Below are positions 1-7,938 of a stretch of DNA of 64,000 bases, piece by piece. Source of the stretch: a bacterium (GTDB taxonomy: Bacteria > UBP6 > UBA1177); the NCBI GenBank assembly GCA_017538365.1, contig JAFYIZ010000047.1, positions 142,800-206,799 of the forward strand, given 5' to 3'. Made by a program: the position numbers and the translations under genes. The notes under the pieces were generated by a model. The model ran no database searches, was not told the origin of the DNA, and worked only from the letters and a program-made list of their open reading frames with translations. Numbering within the stretch: position 1 is the first letter of the stretch; each line of letters opens with the position of its first letter.

Positions 1-756
1 GGCGACAGGTTTCTGTGCGAATATCCCGATGACTTGGGAACTTTCGACTTTGATTCGGTAGAAAGGCGCGTAAAAAATGAAAAAGTAAATCTTGTTTTGC
101 TATGCTCGCCAGGAAATCCGCTCGGAAAAATCTGGAAAAAAGAAGAAATTTCAAGGCTTTACAAAATATGCAGAAAATATGGCGCAAACCTTGTTTTTGA
201 CGCGGTTTACAGCGATTTATATTTTAATGAAAAGCCGTATCTTCCGTTTGACCTTGTTGATGAAACTCTTTTTGTCGTTTCGGCGTTTTCAAAAATGCTC
301 TCAATCACCGGCTGGCGTGTCGGTTACATCGTAGGGGAGGCGCAGCATATTGAAAATCTGGCGAAAATCCATGATTACACAGGGCTTTGCACTCCTTCGA
401 TCCTGCAGGCGGCGATTGCCGGATATCTGGAAAAAAACAATTTCGGTTCATATTATCTTGCTTTTTTGAGAGAAAAGGTTAGCGCCTCTTTCAAAATCAT
501 GCACTCAACACTTGAAAAAAGCGGTTTTTTCATGCCTCCGATCGACGGCGGTTACTTCGTATGGGCTAAAATTCCGCAGAAATTCGATGACGGTTTCAAA
601 TTCGCGATGGATTTATACGAAAGCAAAAAGGTCGGTACAGTTCCCGGAATTCATTTTAGCGAAAAAGGCAATAATTTCATCAGGATAAGTATTGCGAAAG
701 ATGCAGCTGAAATCGAAGAAGCTGCAAAACGCATCATTGATTTCGTCAAGCATTAA
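1..756 (+). CDS. PLP-dependent aminotransferase class I/II, C-terminal part (5' end outside window)
   Basis: The frame is open from base 1, so the N-terminus lies upstream of the window; about 251 residues are visible. It has the fold-type I aminotransferase layout: an SPGNPLGK segment (substrate and phosphate region), DAVYSDLYF supplying the conserved Asp and Tyr that hold the pyridine ring, and SAFSKMLSITGWRVGY, whose Lys should form the Schiff base with PLP. The C-terminal domain ends normally in a TAA stop. The family includes aspartate-type aminotransferases and MalY/PatB-like C-S lyases. Substrate cannot be read from the fragment. The next gene starts 81 bases on behind its own promoter, so this is probably the end of a transcription unit. 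Confidence 0.88.
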   Translation, partial: GDRFLCEYPDDLGTFDFDSVERRVKNEKVNLVLLCSPGNPLGKIWKKEEISRLYKICRKYGANLVFDAVYSDLYFNEKPYLPFDLVDETLFVVSAFSKMLSITGWRVGYIVGEAQHIENLAKIHDYTGLCTPSILQAAIAGYLEKNNFGSYYLAFLREKVSASFKIMHSTLEKSGFFMPPIDGGYFVWAKIPQKFDDGFKFAMDLYESKKVGTVPGIHFSEKGNNFIRISIAKDAAEIEEAAKRIIDFVKH

Positions 757-783
757 ATACCTTTAGACACATTTCTTTCAAGA

Positions 784-812
784 TTGGACTTTAATAAATT
801 TTTTCCTATAAT
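784..812 (+). promoter_or_regulatory. Sigma70-type promoter for the small membrane protein operon
   Basis: TTGGAC (784-789), a 17-nt spacer and a perfect TATAAT (807-812). It is followed by AGGAGG at 825-830 and a TTG start at 838. It argues against the earlier in-frame TTG at 784, which is itself the -35 box. Confidence 0.6.
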
Positions 813-837
813 TCGTAGTTTTTTAGGAGGTGCTTTT

Positions 838-1491
838 TTGGCCAAGCTGCTTTTTTGTCTCTCTTTCTGTAAAAAAATATTTTTTCTATGTGCGATTTTT
901 CTTCTTTTTTTCGTGCAGGAAAGGCTTTTTGTCTATGTTGAAAATATGGTTGCCTGCTTTCCGATAACGATAATCACGACTCAGAAAGCGCCTGTCGAAG
1001 AGAAAATTTCGGCAATGAATGTTTGCTCAGTTTCGGTGCAGAGCGAAAGGATGACATTTGATTCGTCGATTTTCAACCACTATGAAACCCTTCCTGTGAA
1101 AGAAATCTATCTCTATTCGATGAAAATTCCTTACGAAAACTGGAGTGAAGTTAAAAATATGGAAGACGTAATCACTGAAGCCAATCCCTACATAGAGGAC
1201 ATTGTTTCCTTGTACGGTGTTTCAAAGATTAAATTCCAGCTTTTTTCCTTTGTTTTTATGATGCTCATGGGCGCTTATTTCGTCTTTAAAATCGTTGCGT
1301 CAAATAAAGTGACAAAAAAATCGTTTTTTGTAATTTCTATAATAATTTCGATATCTTATATCTTGGCAACTGCTGCTCTTCTGAATCTGTCACCGGCGTT
1401 TGTCATGCCGCTTTCGGCAATTTCCTCCGGAGTGTTGTTCTTGGTTTATGTAATAATAACTTTGATAAACTACAGGTTGGCAAAATGGTAA
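838..1491 (+). CDS. Small membrane protein with FtsX-like topology, unknown function
   Basis: 217 residues from a TTG start at 838, preceded by a strong AGGAGG (825-830) seven bases upstream. The same frame is open back to 784, but that TTG overlaps the promoter. The protein has one N-terminal hydrophobic segment (about residues 10-26), a soluble region of about 100 residues, and three closely spaced C-terminal membrane segments (about 128-150, 157-180, 183-210). One plus three helices around an outside domain is the topology of FtsX, and the protein is somewhat shorter than a usual FtsX. No ftsE is nearby, and I cannot point to diagnostic residues, so the FtsX link is only a suggestion. It overlaps the next gene by 7 bases and appears to head an operon running to the HD-GYP pair. 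Confidence 0.6.
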   Translation: MAKLLFCLSFCKKIFFLCAIFLLFFVQERLFVYVENMVACFPITIITTQKAPVEEKISAMNVCSVSVQSERMTFDSSIFNHYETLPVKEIYLYSMKIPYENWSEVKNMEDVITEANPYIEDIVSLYGVSKIKFQLFSFVFMMLMGAYFVFKIVASNKVTKKSFFVISIIISISYILATAALLNLSPAFVMPLSAISSGVLFLVYVIITLINYRLAKW

Positions 1492-2711
1492 ATAGAATCT
1501 ACAAAATTCTCTGCACATTATTTTGTGCATTTATTCTTTTTTCCTGCATGTCGCACGGAAATGCGGTTGTAGTAGACAATGATTCGGTCGATACGACATC
1601 CGAAATTTCCGATGTTTCTGATTCTGCAACAGATGAAGATTACACGGAAGATGAGGATTCTGCCGAAAATAGCGATGACAGTGAAAAAAAAGATATTTTA
1701 ACTGACGAAGATGTTGATTTTGTTGAAGATTCAGATACTGCAGAAACTGATGAAGACACTGATTCTGATGACGATTTTGATGTTTCTACAGATGAAGATA
1801 ACGATTCAACCGAAGAACCTGACGTTGTTCCGGATGAAGAAGTCGAAGATACAGAACCTTACGACGGCGATTCAATTCAAATCAGAATTGTTGCGGGAAA
1901 CATCTCAAGTAGAAAGGAAAATGTCTGTTCACAATGTTACGATCCGGGGCACGGAATACGGATTTTTCAGGCGCTAAAGCCTGATATCGCTCTTGTTCAG
2001 GAGATGAATTACAAAAACAATTCGACAAGCGACTACAAATCGTTTGCACAGCAGATTGTCGGAACAAACTACTATGCAGTTGACAGCGCGGATTATCAGA
2101 TTCCGAACGGAGTAGTGAGCAGATATCCGATAACTTCGCACGGTTACTGGAAGGATCCGAACATCAGTAACCGTGCTTTAATGTGGGCTGTCGTCGATAT
2201 TCCGGGAAACACAGATATTTTTGCAATCAGTGTCCATCTGCACACAAGTCCGGACAGTGATCAGGTCAAAGCGGCGCAGGTCATCGTTGATGAAATTGCA
2301 AAGGTCAAAGCAAATAATCCGGGAAAATATTACTATGTCGTAGGCGGCGATTTCAACGGAACTTCGGCGGTTTCTTCAAACGGATTCGGCAAAAACAACA
2401 CTTTTTATGTTGACGGACCTCATCCGGTTGACGAAAAAGGTGATGAAGAGACTAATGCTGGCAGAAAGGAGCAGTACGATTTCGTTTTAGCTGACTATCC
2501 GCTGCATGGATTTCAGGTTCCTACAGTTTATTATTCCTCAAAAGATTCAACAAAAACAAAAAGTTACGCAAACGGACTCGTTTTTGATACTCGTGTTTAC
2601 ACACAGAGTGTGCTTGATGAGTATTTTTCTCCGGCTCAGACAAGCGATTCAAAAGCTGATGAGATGCAGCACATGGCAGTCGTAAAAGATTTTTTGATAG
2701 AACTTAAATGA
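1485..2711 (+). CDS. Lipoprotein with acidic linker and endonuclease/exonuclease/phosphatase domain
   Basis: 408 residues. A signal peptide ends in a lipobox (LFSC, Cys about residue 21), so the protein should be lipid-anchored outside the inner membrane. Residues about 30-130 are a low-complexity Asp/Glu/Ser/Thr linker. From about 132 there is an EEP (exonuclease-endonuclease-phosphatase) fold: RIVAGNISS at the first strand, ALVQEM with the metal-binding Glu, SVHLHTS, GGDFNG with the catalytic Asp/Asn, YDFVLAD, and a late MQHMAVV with the probable catalytic His. Family members cleave DNA, RNA or phosphodiesters with Mg2+; an extracellular nuclease or phosphodiesterase is most likely. It starts 7 bases inside the preceding gene and shares ATGA with birA. 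Substrate is unknown. Confidence 0.85.
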   Translation: MVNRIYKILCTLFCAFILFSCMSHGNAVVVDNDSVDTTSEISDVSDSATDEDYTEDEDSAENSDDSEKKDILTDEDVDFVEDSDTAETDEDTDSDDDFDVSTDEDNDSTEEPDVVPDEEVEDTEPYDGDSIQIRIVAGNISSRKENVCSQCYDPGHGIRIFQALKPDIALVQEMNYKNNSTSDYKSFAQQIVGTNYYAVDSADYQIPNGVVSRYPITSHGYWKDPNISNRALMWAVVDIPGNTDIFAISVHLHTSPDSDQVKAAQVIVDEIAKVKANNPGKYYYVVGGDFNGTSAVSSNGFGKNNTFYVDGPHPVDEKGDEETNAGRKEQYDFVLADYPLHGFQVPTVYYSSKDSTKTKSYANGLVFDTRVYTQSVLDEYFSPAQTSDSKADEMQHMAVVKDFLIELK

Positions 2712-3460
2712 AAGAAGAAATTCTCTCCGCAAACAGATTTGAAAAAATCTACCGCTTCGGCGAAGTTACTTCAACGATGGATGTGTGTGAAGATTTGATA
2801 AAATCAGGCGTTTGCAGGGGAATAGCCGTTGCAGAGTCGCAAACTTCAGGGCGCGGCAGAAATGCGAAAAAGTGGAGCTCAAAAGCAAACGGGAACATAT
2901 ATCTATCTTTTTTTGACGAACTCAATGTCGGTTCCATCCCGCAGAGATGCGCCGTCGCTGCTTATTCGGCAGTTTCGCAGTTCGTGAAAAAAGCTGAAGT
3001 TGTGCGGATAAAGTGGCCTAACGATATACTCATCGGTATGAAAAAAGTTTCCGGAATTATTGCTAAAATTTTGGATTTCGGCGGAAAAAGGTTTTATATC
3101 TGCGGAATCGGAATCAATGTTTTTATGCCGCATGAACCGGAGATGAATTTTGTATGGGAACCGGCTGCACTCAACGATTATGCGGAAACGACGACGGAAG
3201 AAGTTTTGAAGGCGCTCGTTGAAAATATTGATCGCGCATTTTCTTCTGAAGTATCTGAAATTATTGGTATTTACAAACGGAATATAAACTGGATGATCAG
3301 AAAAAACATAGTGTTTTCACAAGATTTGATAAGAAAAGAAAACGGCAGGATCGCCGGATTTTCCGATGATTTTTCGGTGATAAAAATTGAGACGGATGAC
3401 GGCTTGAATGAGCTTTCGGCGCTTTCCATTCTTTCTTTGGACTGCAGGTGTGAGAAATGA
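2708..3460 (+). CDS. birA: Biotin--[acetyl-CoA-carboxylase] ligase
   Basis: 250 residues. It attaches biotin, via biotinyl-AMP, to the carrier lysine of biotin-dependent carboxylases in the cytoplasm. Visible motifs are GRGR (residues 48-51) with Trp56 in the adenylate-binding loop, KWPNDI (102-107), a Lys in the following KKVSG segment, and GIGINV. It lacks the N-terminal winged-helix DNA-binding domain of E. coli BirA, so it is a ligase only, not a repressor. The start shares ATGA with the upstream lipoprotein stop, and its own stop shares ATGA with the first HD-GYP gene, so the three are probably translationally coupled. Confidence 0.93.
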   Translation: MKEEILSANRFEKIYRFGEVTSTMDVCEDLIKSGVCRGIAVAESQTSGRGRNAKKWSSKANGNIYLSFFDELNVGSIPQRCAVAAYSAVSQFVKKAEVVRIKWPNDILIGMKKVSGIIAKILDFGGKRFYICGIGINVFMPHEPEMNFVWEPAALNDYAETTTEEVLKALVENIDRAFSSEVSEIIGIYKRNINWMIRKNIVFSQDLIRKENGRIAGFSDDFSVIKIETDDGLNELSALSILSLDCRCEK

Positions 3461-5580
3461 ACGAACAAAACAGCTCTGAAAAAGTCAAAAACAACCGTTT
3501 CGGAAATATTTTGCTGATCACGGTTCTTTCCCTCATTCTGAACATCATTCTTTCCAAACTGGCGCTTTACTTCAAAATGCCGCTCTATCTGGATACGGTC
3601 GGAACGATTCTGGCCGCAATGCTGGGTGGTAATCTTTCAGCCGTTGCAGTCGGTTTTTTCGTTAATGTGATAAACGGTCTGACGGATGTTTCTACGGTTT
3701 ATTACGGTATAATTAACATTCTTATCGCAGTGTTTGCCGTTATTTTGCACAAGAGGGGGGCTTTCGACCGCATCGGCGGGATTGTTGCTGCGATAGTTGT
3801 TTTTTCAATTATCGGCGGAGGATTAGGGTCGCTGATTACATATTTTTTGAACGGTTTTGATTTCGGCGATGTGGTTTCTGCTCCGTTAGTTGTTGCGATA
3901 TACGAAAGATTCGGTCTTTCCAAGTTCCTTTCCCAGCTTTTGGCCGATATTTCGGTCGATATCTTTGATAAAACGGTGGCTGTTGCGCTTTCCGTGATAA
4001 TTTACCGCCTGATTCCAGGTTCATATAAAGGAGAACAGAGGTCAATCTTTGTTCTCTCTCCTGATTCTGCCGGTTCTGAAGAACATCGGCACAAATATTC
4101 CATAAAGCGTTCGCTTATAAGAAAGGTCGTTGTAATGGTCATAATCGCCGAAATACTTCTCGGAACTCTTGCGAGCATCACCGGTTTCATTCTTTACAGA
4201 CAGGCGGCTTTAAGCAAGTTTACCGATATCGCGGACGGTGTTGCCAAAGCGGCTGCGGTTCTCATTGATGCGGAAAGGACTGACGAATTTCTTGAAAAGG
4301 GGAGAGCCGCTGAAGGTTACAATGAAATCGAGAAAAATCTTTACAAAATAAAGGAAAGTTTTCCTCAGACGACCTATCTTTATGTCTACAAGATTCTTGA
4401 AGACGGCTGTCATGTCGTTTTTGATCTCGATTCGGAAGGAGGAGTTGAAGCAAGCCAGCCGGGTGATATAGTTGAGTTCGATCCGACTTTTGTTCCATAT
4501 CTGCCGAAACTTTTCAAGGGAGAGGAGATCGAACCGATCATTTCCGATGACCAGTTCGGCAAACTTCTCACTGTTTACAAGCCGCTTAAAGGTTCGACTT
4601 ATGTTGCGGCCGATATCGCGATAGGCGAGATCGTGGCTGATGAGGCAAAATTCGTGATCAAACTGCTTTCGATGTTTTTCGCGCTTTCAGTTATCATCAT
4701 GAGCATCGTACTGGAATTGGTAAACCGCGGCATCGTATATCCGGTAAACCGCATGGCGTCGGCTTCGATGAGTTTCGCCTACAAGTTTGATCGGGACGGG
4801 GAATCGGGTCTCAGATTCATGGAGTCGCTGAAAATACACACTTTTGATGAGATAGAGTATCTTTACAAATCTCTTATGAAAATGTGCCGCGATCTCTTGA
4901 ATTACATCAAACAGCTAAGTGTTCAGAACAAGCGTATCACAAGAATGCAGGACGAAATTATCATCAACTTCGCGGAAATGGTCGAAGCGCGTGACAACAG
5001 CACAGGCAACCACATCAAGAAAACGGCGTTTTACGTCGAAGCTATAGCTAAAGAACTTCAGAAAAACGGAAAGTTTACCGATATTCTGACTGATGAATAC
5101 ATTGCCAAGCTCAAACGCTCGGCTCCGCTTCACGACATCGGAAAAATCGCAGTTTCCGATTCAATTCTGAACAAACCGGGGAAACTGACGCCTGAGGAGT
5201 TCGCGATTATGAAAGGTCATACGACCGAAGGGGAGAAAATACTTAAGAAAATAGAGGCTAACGCAAGTGATTCGATGGATGACGACTACCTGAAAGAGTC
5301 AATAGAAATGGCGTTTTACCACCATGAAAAGTGGGACGGAACAGGTTATCCGAACGGTCTGAAAGGCGATGATATTCCTCTTTCAGCGCGGATCATGGCT
5401 GTTGCCGATGTTTTTGATGCTCTTATTGCGGAACGGGTGTACAAAACATCGCTGCCTTATGACAAGGCGATGGAAATAATTCTCGAAGGAGCCGGAAAGG
5501 CTTTCGATCCGGTTGTCGTCGAGGCTTTTTCACACATTGCGAAAGAGCTTTATGACGAGCGCACTATACTGAAAAAATAA
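3457..5580 (+). CDS. Membrane receptor: ECF S-component-like N-terminus, periplasmic sensor, HD-GYP phosphodiesterase
   Basis: 707 residues. Residues about 12-190 form a six-helix membrane domain with the look of an ECF-type vitamin transporter S component (a Leu-Asp-Thr-Val-Gly segment followed by GGNLSAVAVGFFVN). A transmembrane helix near 225-245 and another near 400-420 flank an extracytoplasmic region of about 150 residues with a Cache-like pattern. The C-terminal HD-GYP domain is complete: an upstream His in TGNHIKK, the His559-Asp560 pair in HDIGK, HHE at 622-624, then DGTGYP and RIMAVADVFDAL. HD-GYP enzymes hydrolyse cyclic di-GMP, so this should couple an outside or membrane ligand to c-di-GMP level. 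It is coupled to birA by ATGA and followed 21 bases on by a paralogue. Confidence 0.88.
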   Translation: MNEQNSSEKVKNNRFGNILLITVLSLILNIILSKLALYFKMPLYLDTVGTILAAMLGGNLSAVAVGFFVNVINGLTDVSTVYYGIINILIAVFAVILHKRGAFDRIGGIVAAIVVFSIIGGGLGSLITYFLNGFDFGDVVSAPLVVAIYERFGLSKFLSQLLADISVDIFDKTVAVALSVIIYRLIPGSYKGEQRSIFVLSPDSAGSEEHRHKYSIKRSLIRKVVVMVIIAEILLGTLASITGFILYRQAALSKFTDIADGVAKAAAVLIDAERTDEFLEKGRAAEGYNEIEKNLYKIKESFPQTTYLYVYKILEDGCHVVFDLDSEGGVEASQPGDIVEFDPTFVPYLPKLFKGEEIEPIISDDQFGKLLTVYKPLKGSTYVAADIAIGEIVADEAKFVIKLLSMFFALSVIIMSIVLELVNRGIVYPVNRMASASMSFAYKFDRDGESGLRFMESLKIHTFDEIEYLYKSLMKMCRDLLNYIKQLSVQNKRITRMQDEIIINFAEMVEARDNSTGNHIKKTAFYVEAIAKELQKNGKFTDILTDEYIAKLKRSAPLHDIGKIAVSDSILNKPGKLTPEEFAIMKGHTTEGEKILKKIEANASDSMDDDYLKESIEMAFYHHEKWDGTGYPNGLKGDDIPLSARIMAVADVFDALIAERVYKTSLPYDKAMEIILEGAGKAFDPVVVEAFSHIAKELYDERTILKK

Positions 5581-5601
5581 TAAGAATATACGGGGTACAG
5601 T

Positions 5602-7758
5602 ATGAAAAACGGTAGATCGGCAAAATGGATCGGTTTCGGACAAGCCGTCCTGTTTGTTTTTGCGGCGCTTCTGCTCAATATTATTCCTTCAAAGACCGCT
5701 CTTGCTTTAAATCTGCCGCTCTTCCTCGATTCGATAGGGACTATTTTTGCGGCGATGCTGGGAGGAAACCTTCCTGCCGTAATCGTCGGTTTCTGCGTTA
5801 ATGCAATCAACGGAATTTCGGATATAACAACGCTTTACTACGGTATAATCAGCATTCTTATCGGTGTTGCGGCGGCACTTTTCCAGCGCAACGGCTTTTT
5901 CAAGACTCCGGGTAAAATAGTTGTAACAATCATCACTTTTTCGTTTTTGGGCGGCGGTCTCGGCTCGGTTCTTACATATTTCCTTTTCGGCTACGATTTC
6001 GGTGAAGGAATCTCCGCTCCGTTCGCTCTTGCGGTATATGAACACCTCGGTTTTTCCAAGTTTTTCGCGCAGCTTACCGCCGATATAATTCTGGATGTTT
6101 TCGACAAAACGATCGTTGTTATTGCGGCTGTTGCGCTTCAGCGCGTTGTTCCGCAGCAGCTGAAAGACAGAACAGGCAAACTTTTTCTTTTCAACCAGGA
6201 TCCGGTCAGGTCTGACGAGGAAAAGTTGTTCGAGGGAAAATTAGTCAAGCGCTCACTTATAAGAAAAGTCGTTGTCATGGTAATTGTTGCAGAAATTCTT
6301 TTGGGAGCTCTTGCCAGCACTACCGGATATATCCTTTACAGTCAGGCTGCAGTCAACGAATACATCGATATTACAAAGGGCGTTTCGAAAGCGACATCTG
6401 TTGTTGTCGACGGCGACAGGATCGACGAATTTTTAGAAAAGGGACGTGAGGCTGAAGGTTACGCCGATATAGAAAAACGTCTTTACAGAATCAAGGAGAC
6501 ATTCCCGCATGTCATGTATCTTTACATTTACCGCATTATGGAAGACGGTTCGCACGTCATTTTTGACCTCGAATCCGAAGATATTGACGATGTAAAGGCG
6601 GTAAAGGCTGATCAGCCTGGCGATGTCGTTGATTTTGACGAGACTTTTGCAGATGTGAAAGAAAATCTGATCCGCGGCGAAAAAGTTGAACCTAGAATTT
6701 CGGATGATGAATTCGGCTGGCTGCTTACAAGCTATGAACCGCTTCTCAATTCGGAGGGAAAGCCTGTCGCACAGATCGGAGTCGATTTGTACATGGGTGA
6801 TGTAAACGGCGAACAGGCGACATTCTTTATCAAACTTCTTTCGATGTTTTTCGGGCTTTCGATAATCATCATGAGTGTTGTTCTCGAGTTCGTAAACCGC
6901 GGCATCGTCTATCCGGTGAACAGAATGGCGGCAGCATCGATACATTTCGCCTACAATCTGGAACAAGGTGTCGAGAGCGGCAACAACTTAAAGGCGATCG
7001 AAGACTTGAAAATACACACATTCGACGAAATTGAATATCTTTACAGAGCAATCACGAAAATGGGAGGAGACTCACTGCGCTACATTGATGAACTCAACAA
7101 GCAGACCGAGCGAATCACCAATATGCAGGAAGAGATTATCGTCAATTTCGCTGAAATGGTTGAAGCGCGCGACATGAGCACAGGCAACCACGTCAAAAAG
7201 ACGGCGTTCTACGTCGAGGCGATCGCAAAGGAACTCCAGAAGGAAGGCAAGTTCAAAGATATTCTAACAGATTCCTACATCAAGGTTCTGAAACGCTCGG
7301 CACCGCTTCACGATATAGGAAAAATCGCGATTTCAGACCTCATTCTGAATAAGCCTGGAAGATTCACCGAAGACGAATTCAAAATCATGCAGAGCCACAC
7401 GACCGAAGGCAAAAACATCCTGACCAAGATCGAAACTAATGCAAGCGATATGGACGAAGGATACCTGAAAGAATCGATTGAAATGGCGCAGTATCACCAT
7501 GAAAAATGGGACGGAACCGGTTATCCGTGCGGAGTCAAAGGGGATGAAATTCCGATTTCGGCACGAATCATGGCTGTTGCCGATGTTTTCGACGCACTTG
7601 TCGCGGAAAGGGTCTACAAGGCAGCATTCCCGTACGAAAAGGCGATGGAAATAATCACCGGAGGAGCAGGAAAGGCTTTTGATCCCGATGTAGTCGAAGC
7701 ATTCACGCACATTTCAAAAGAGCTTTACGACAAGCGCACCAGACTCGAGAAAAAATAA
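5602..7758 (+). CDS. Second, tandem paralogue of the ECF-like/HD-GYP receptor
   Basis: 718 residues with the same order of parts as the preceding gene: S-component-like membrane domain (about residues 10-190), helix, Cache-like outer region, helix, HD-GYP. The output domain is nearly the same word for word, including HDIGKIAISD, HHEKWDGTGYP and RIMAVADVFDAL, and all HD-GYP metal ligands are kept. The outer sensor region differs most and carries about 11 extra residues around IDDVKAVKADQPGD. This is a tandem gene duplication in which output is conserved while the sensing part diverges, so the two probably respond to different ligands or levels. It ends the operon; an inverted repeat follows before the convergent pepF. 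Confidence 0.88.
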   Translation: MKNGRSAKWIGFGQAVLFVFAALLLNIIPSKTALALNLPLFLDSIGTIFAAMLGGNLPAVIVGFCVNAINGISDITTLYYGIISILIGVAAALFQRNGFFKTPGKIVVTIITFSFLGGGLGSVLTYFLFGYDFGEGISAPFALAVYEHLGFSKFFAQLTADIILDVFDKTIVVIAAVALQRVVPQQLKDRTGKLFLFNQDPVRSDEEKLFEGKLVKRSLIRKVVVMVIVAEILLGALASTTGYILYSQAAVNEYIDITKGVSKATSVVVDGDRIDEFLEKGREAEGYADIEKRLYRIKETFPHVMYLYIYRIMEDGSHVIFDLESEDIDDVKAVKADQPGDVVDFDETFADVKENLIRGEKVEPRISDDEFGWLLTSYEPLLNSEGKPVAQIGVDLYMGDVNGEQATFFIKLLSMFFGLSIIIMSVVLEFVNRGIVYPVNRMAAASIHFAYNLEQGVESGNNLKAIEDLKIHTFDEIEYLYRAITKMGGDSLRYIDELNKQTERITNMQEEIIVNFAEMVEARDMSTGNHVKKTAFYVEAIAKELQKEGKFKDILTDSYIKVLKRSAPLHDIGKIAISDLILNKPGRFTEDEFKIMQSHTTEGKNILTKIETNASDMDEGYLKESIEMAQYHHEKWDGTGYPCGVKGDEIPISARIMAVADVFDALVAERVYKAAFPYEKAMEIITGGAGKAFDPDVVEAFTHISKELYDKRTRLEKK

Positions 7759-7830
7759 ATAATCAACAATCAACAAATAATAAAAAGAGACAGGCGGATT
7801 GGCAAGAAATTTTAAAACAACACACGCTCT

Positions 7831-7888
7831 CGTCATGTTGAGCTTTGGCGAAACATCTCTGAGATTCTTCGCTACGCTCAGAATGACG
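7831..7888. repeat. Imperfect inverted repeat between convergent genes
   Basis: Left arm 7831-7860 (CGTCATGTTGAGCTTTGG...) pairs imperfectly with right arm 7861-7888 (GAGATTCTTCGCTACGCTC...). The right arm, read on the minus strand, starts CGTCATTCTGAGCGTAGCG, a sequence I know as a dispersed hairpin in many unrelated bacterial genomes. It lies between the ends of the HD-GYP operon and pepF and could act as a terminator for both, or be a small mobile or REP-like repeat. The rest of the 180-base gap holds an AT-rich stretch (7759-7800) and a GGAGAGGGATTAAGGGTGAG element (7912-7931), also a commonly dispersed motif. Confidence 0.65.
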
Positions 7889-7938
7889 GTCTCTTTTCCA
7901 TCACCGCCATTGGAGAGGGATTAAGGGTGAGGTCTTGC

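Noticed and set aside
784-840. The TTG at 784 as start of the small membrane protein
   Set aside because: That TTG is the -35 box of a good promoter, while 838 has AGGAGG at ideal spacing.
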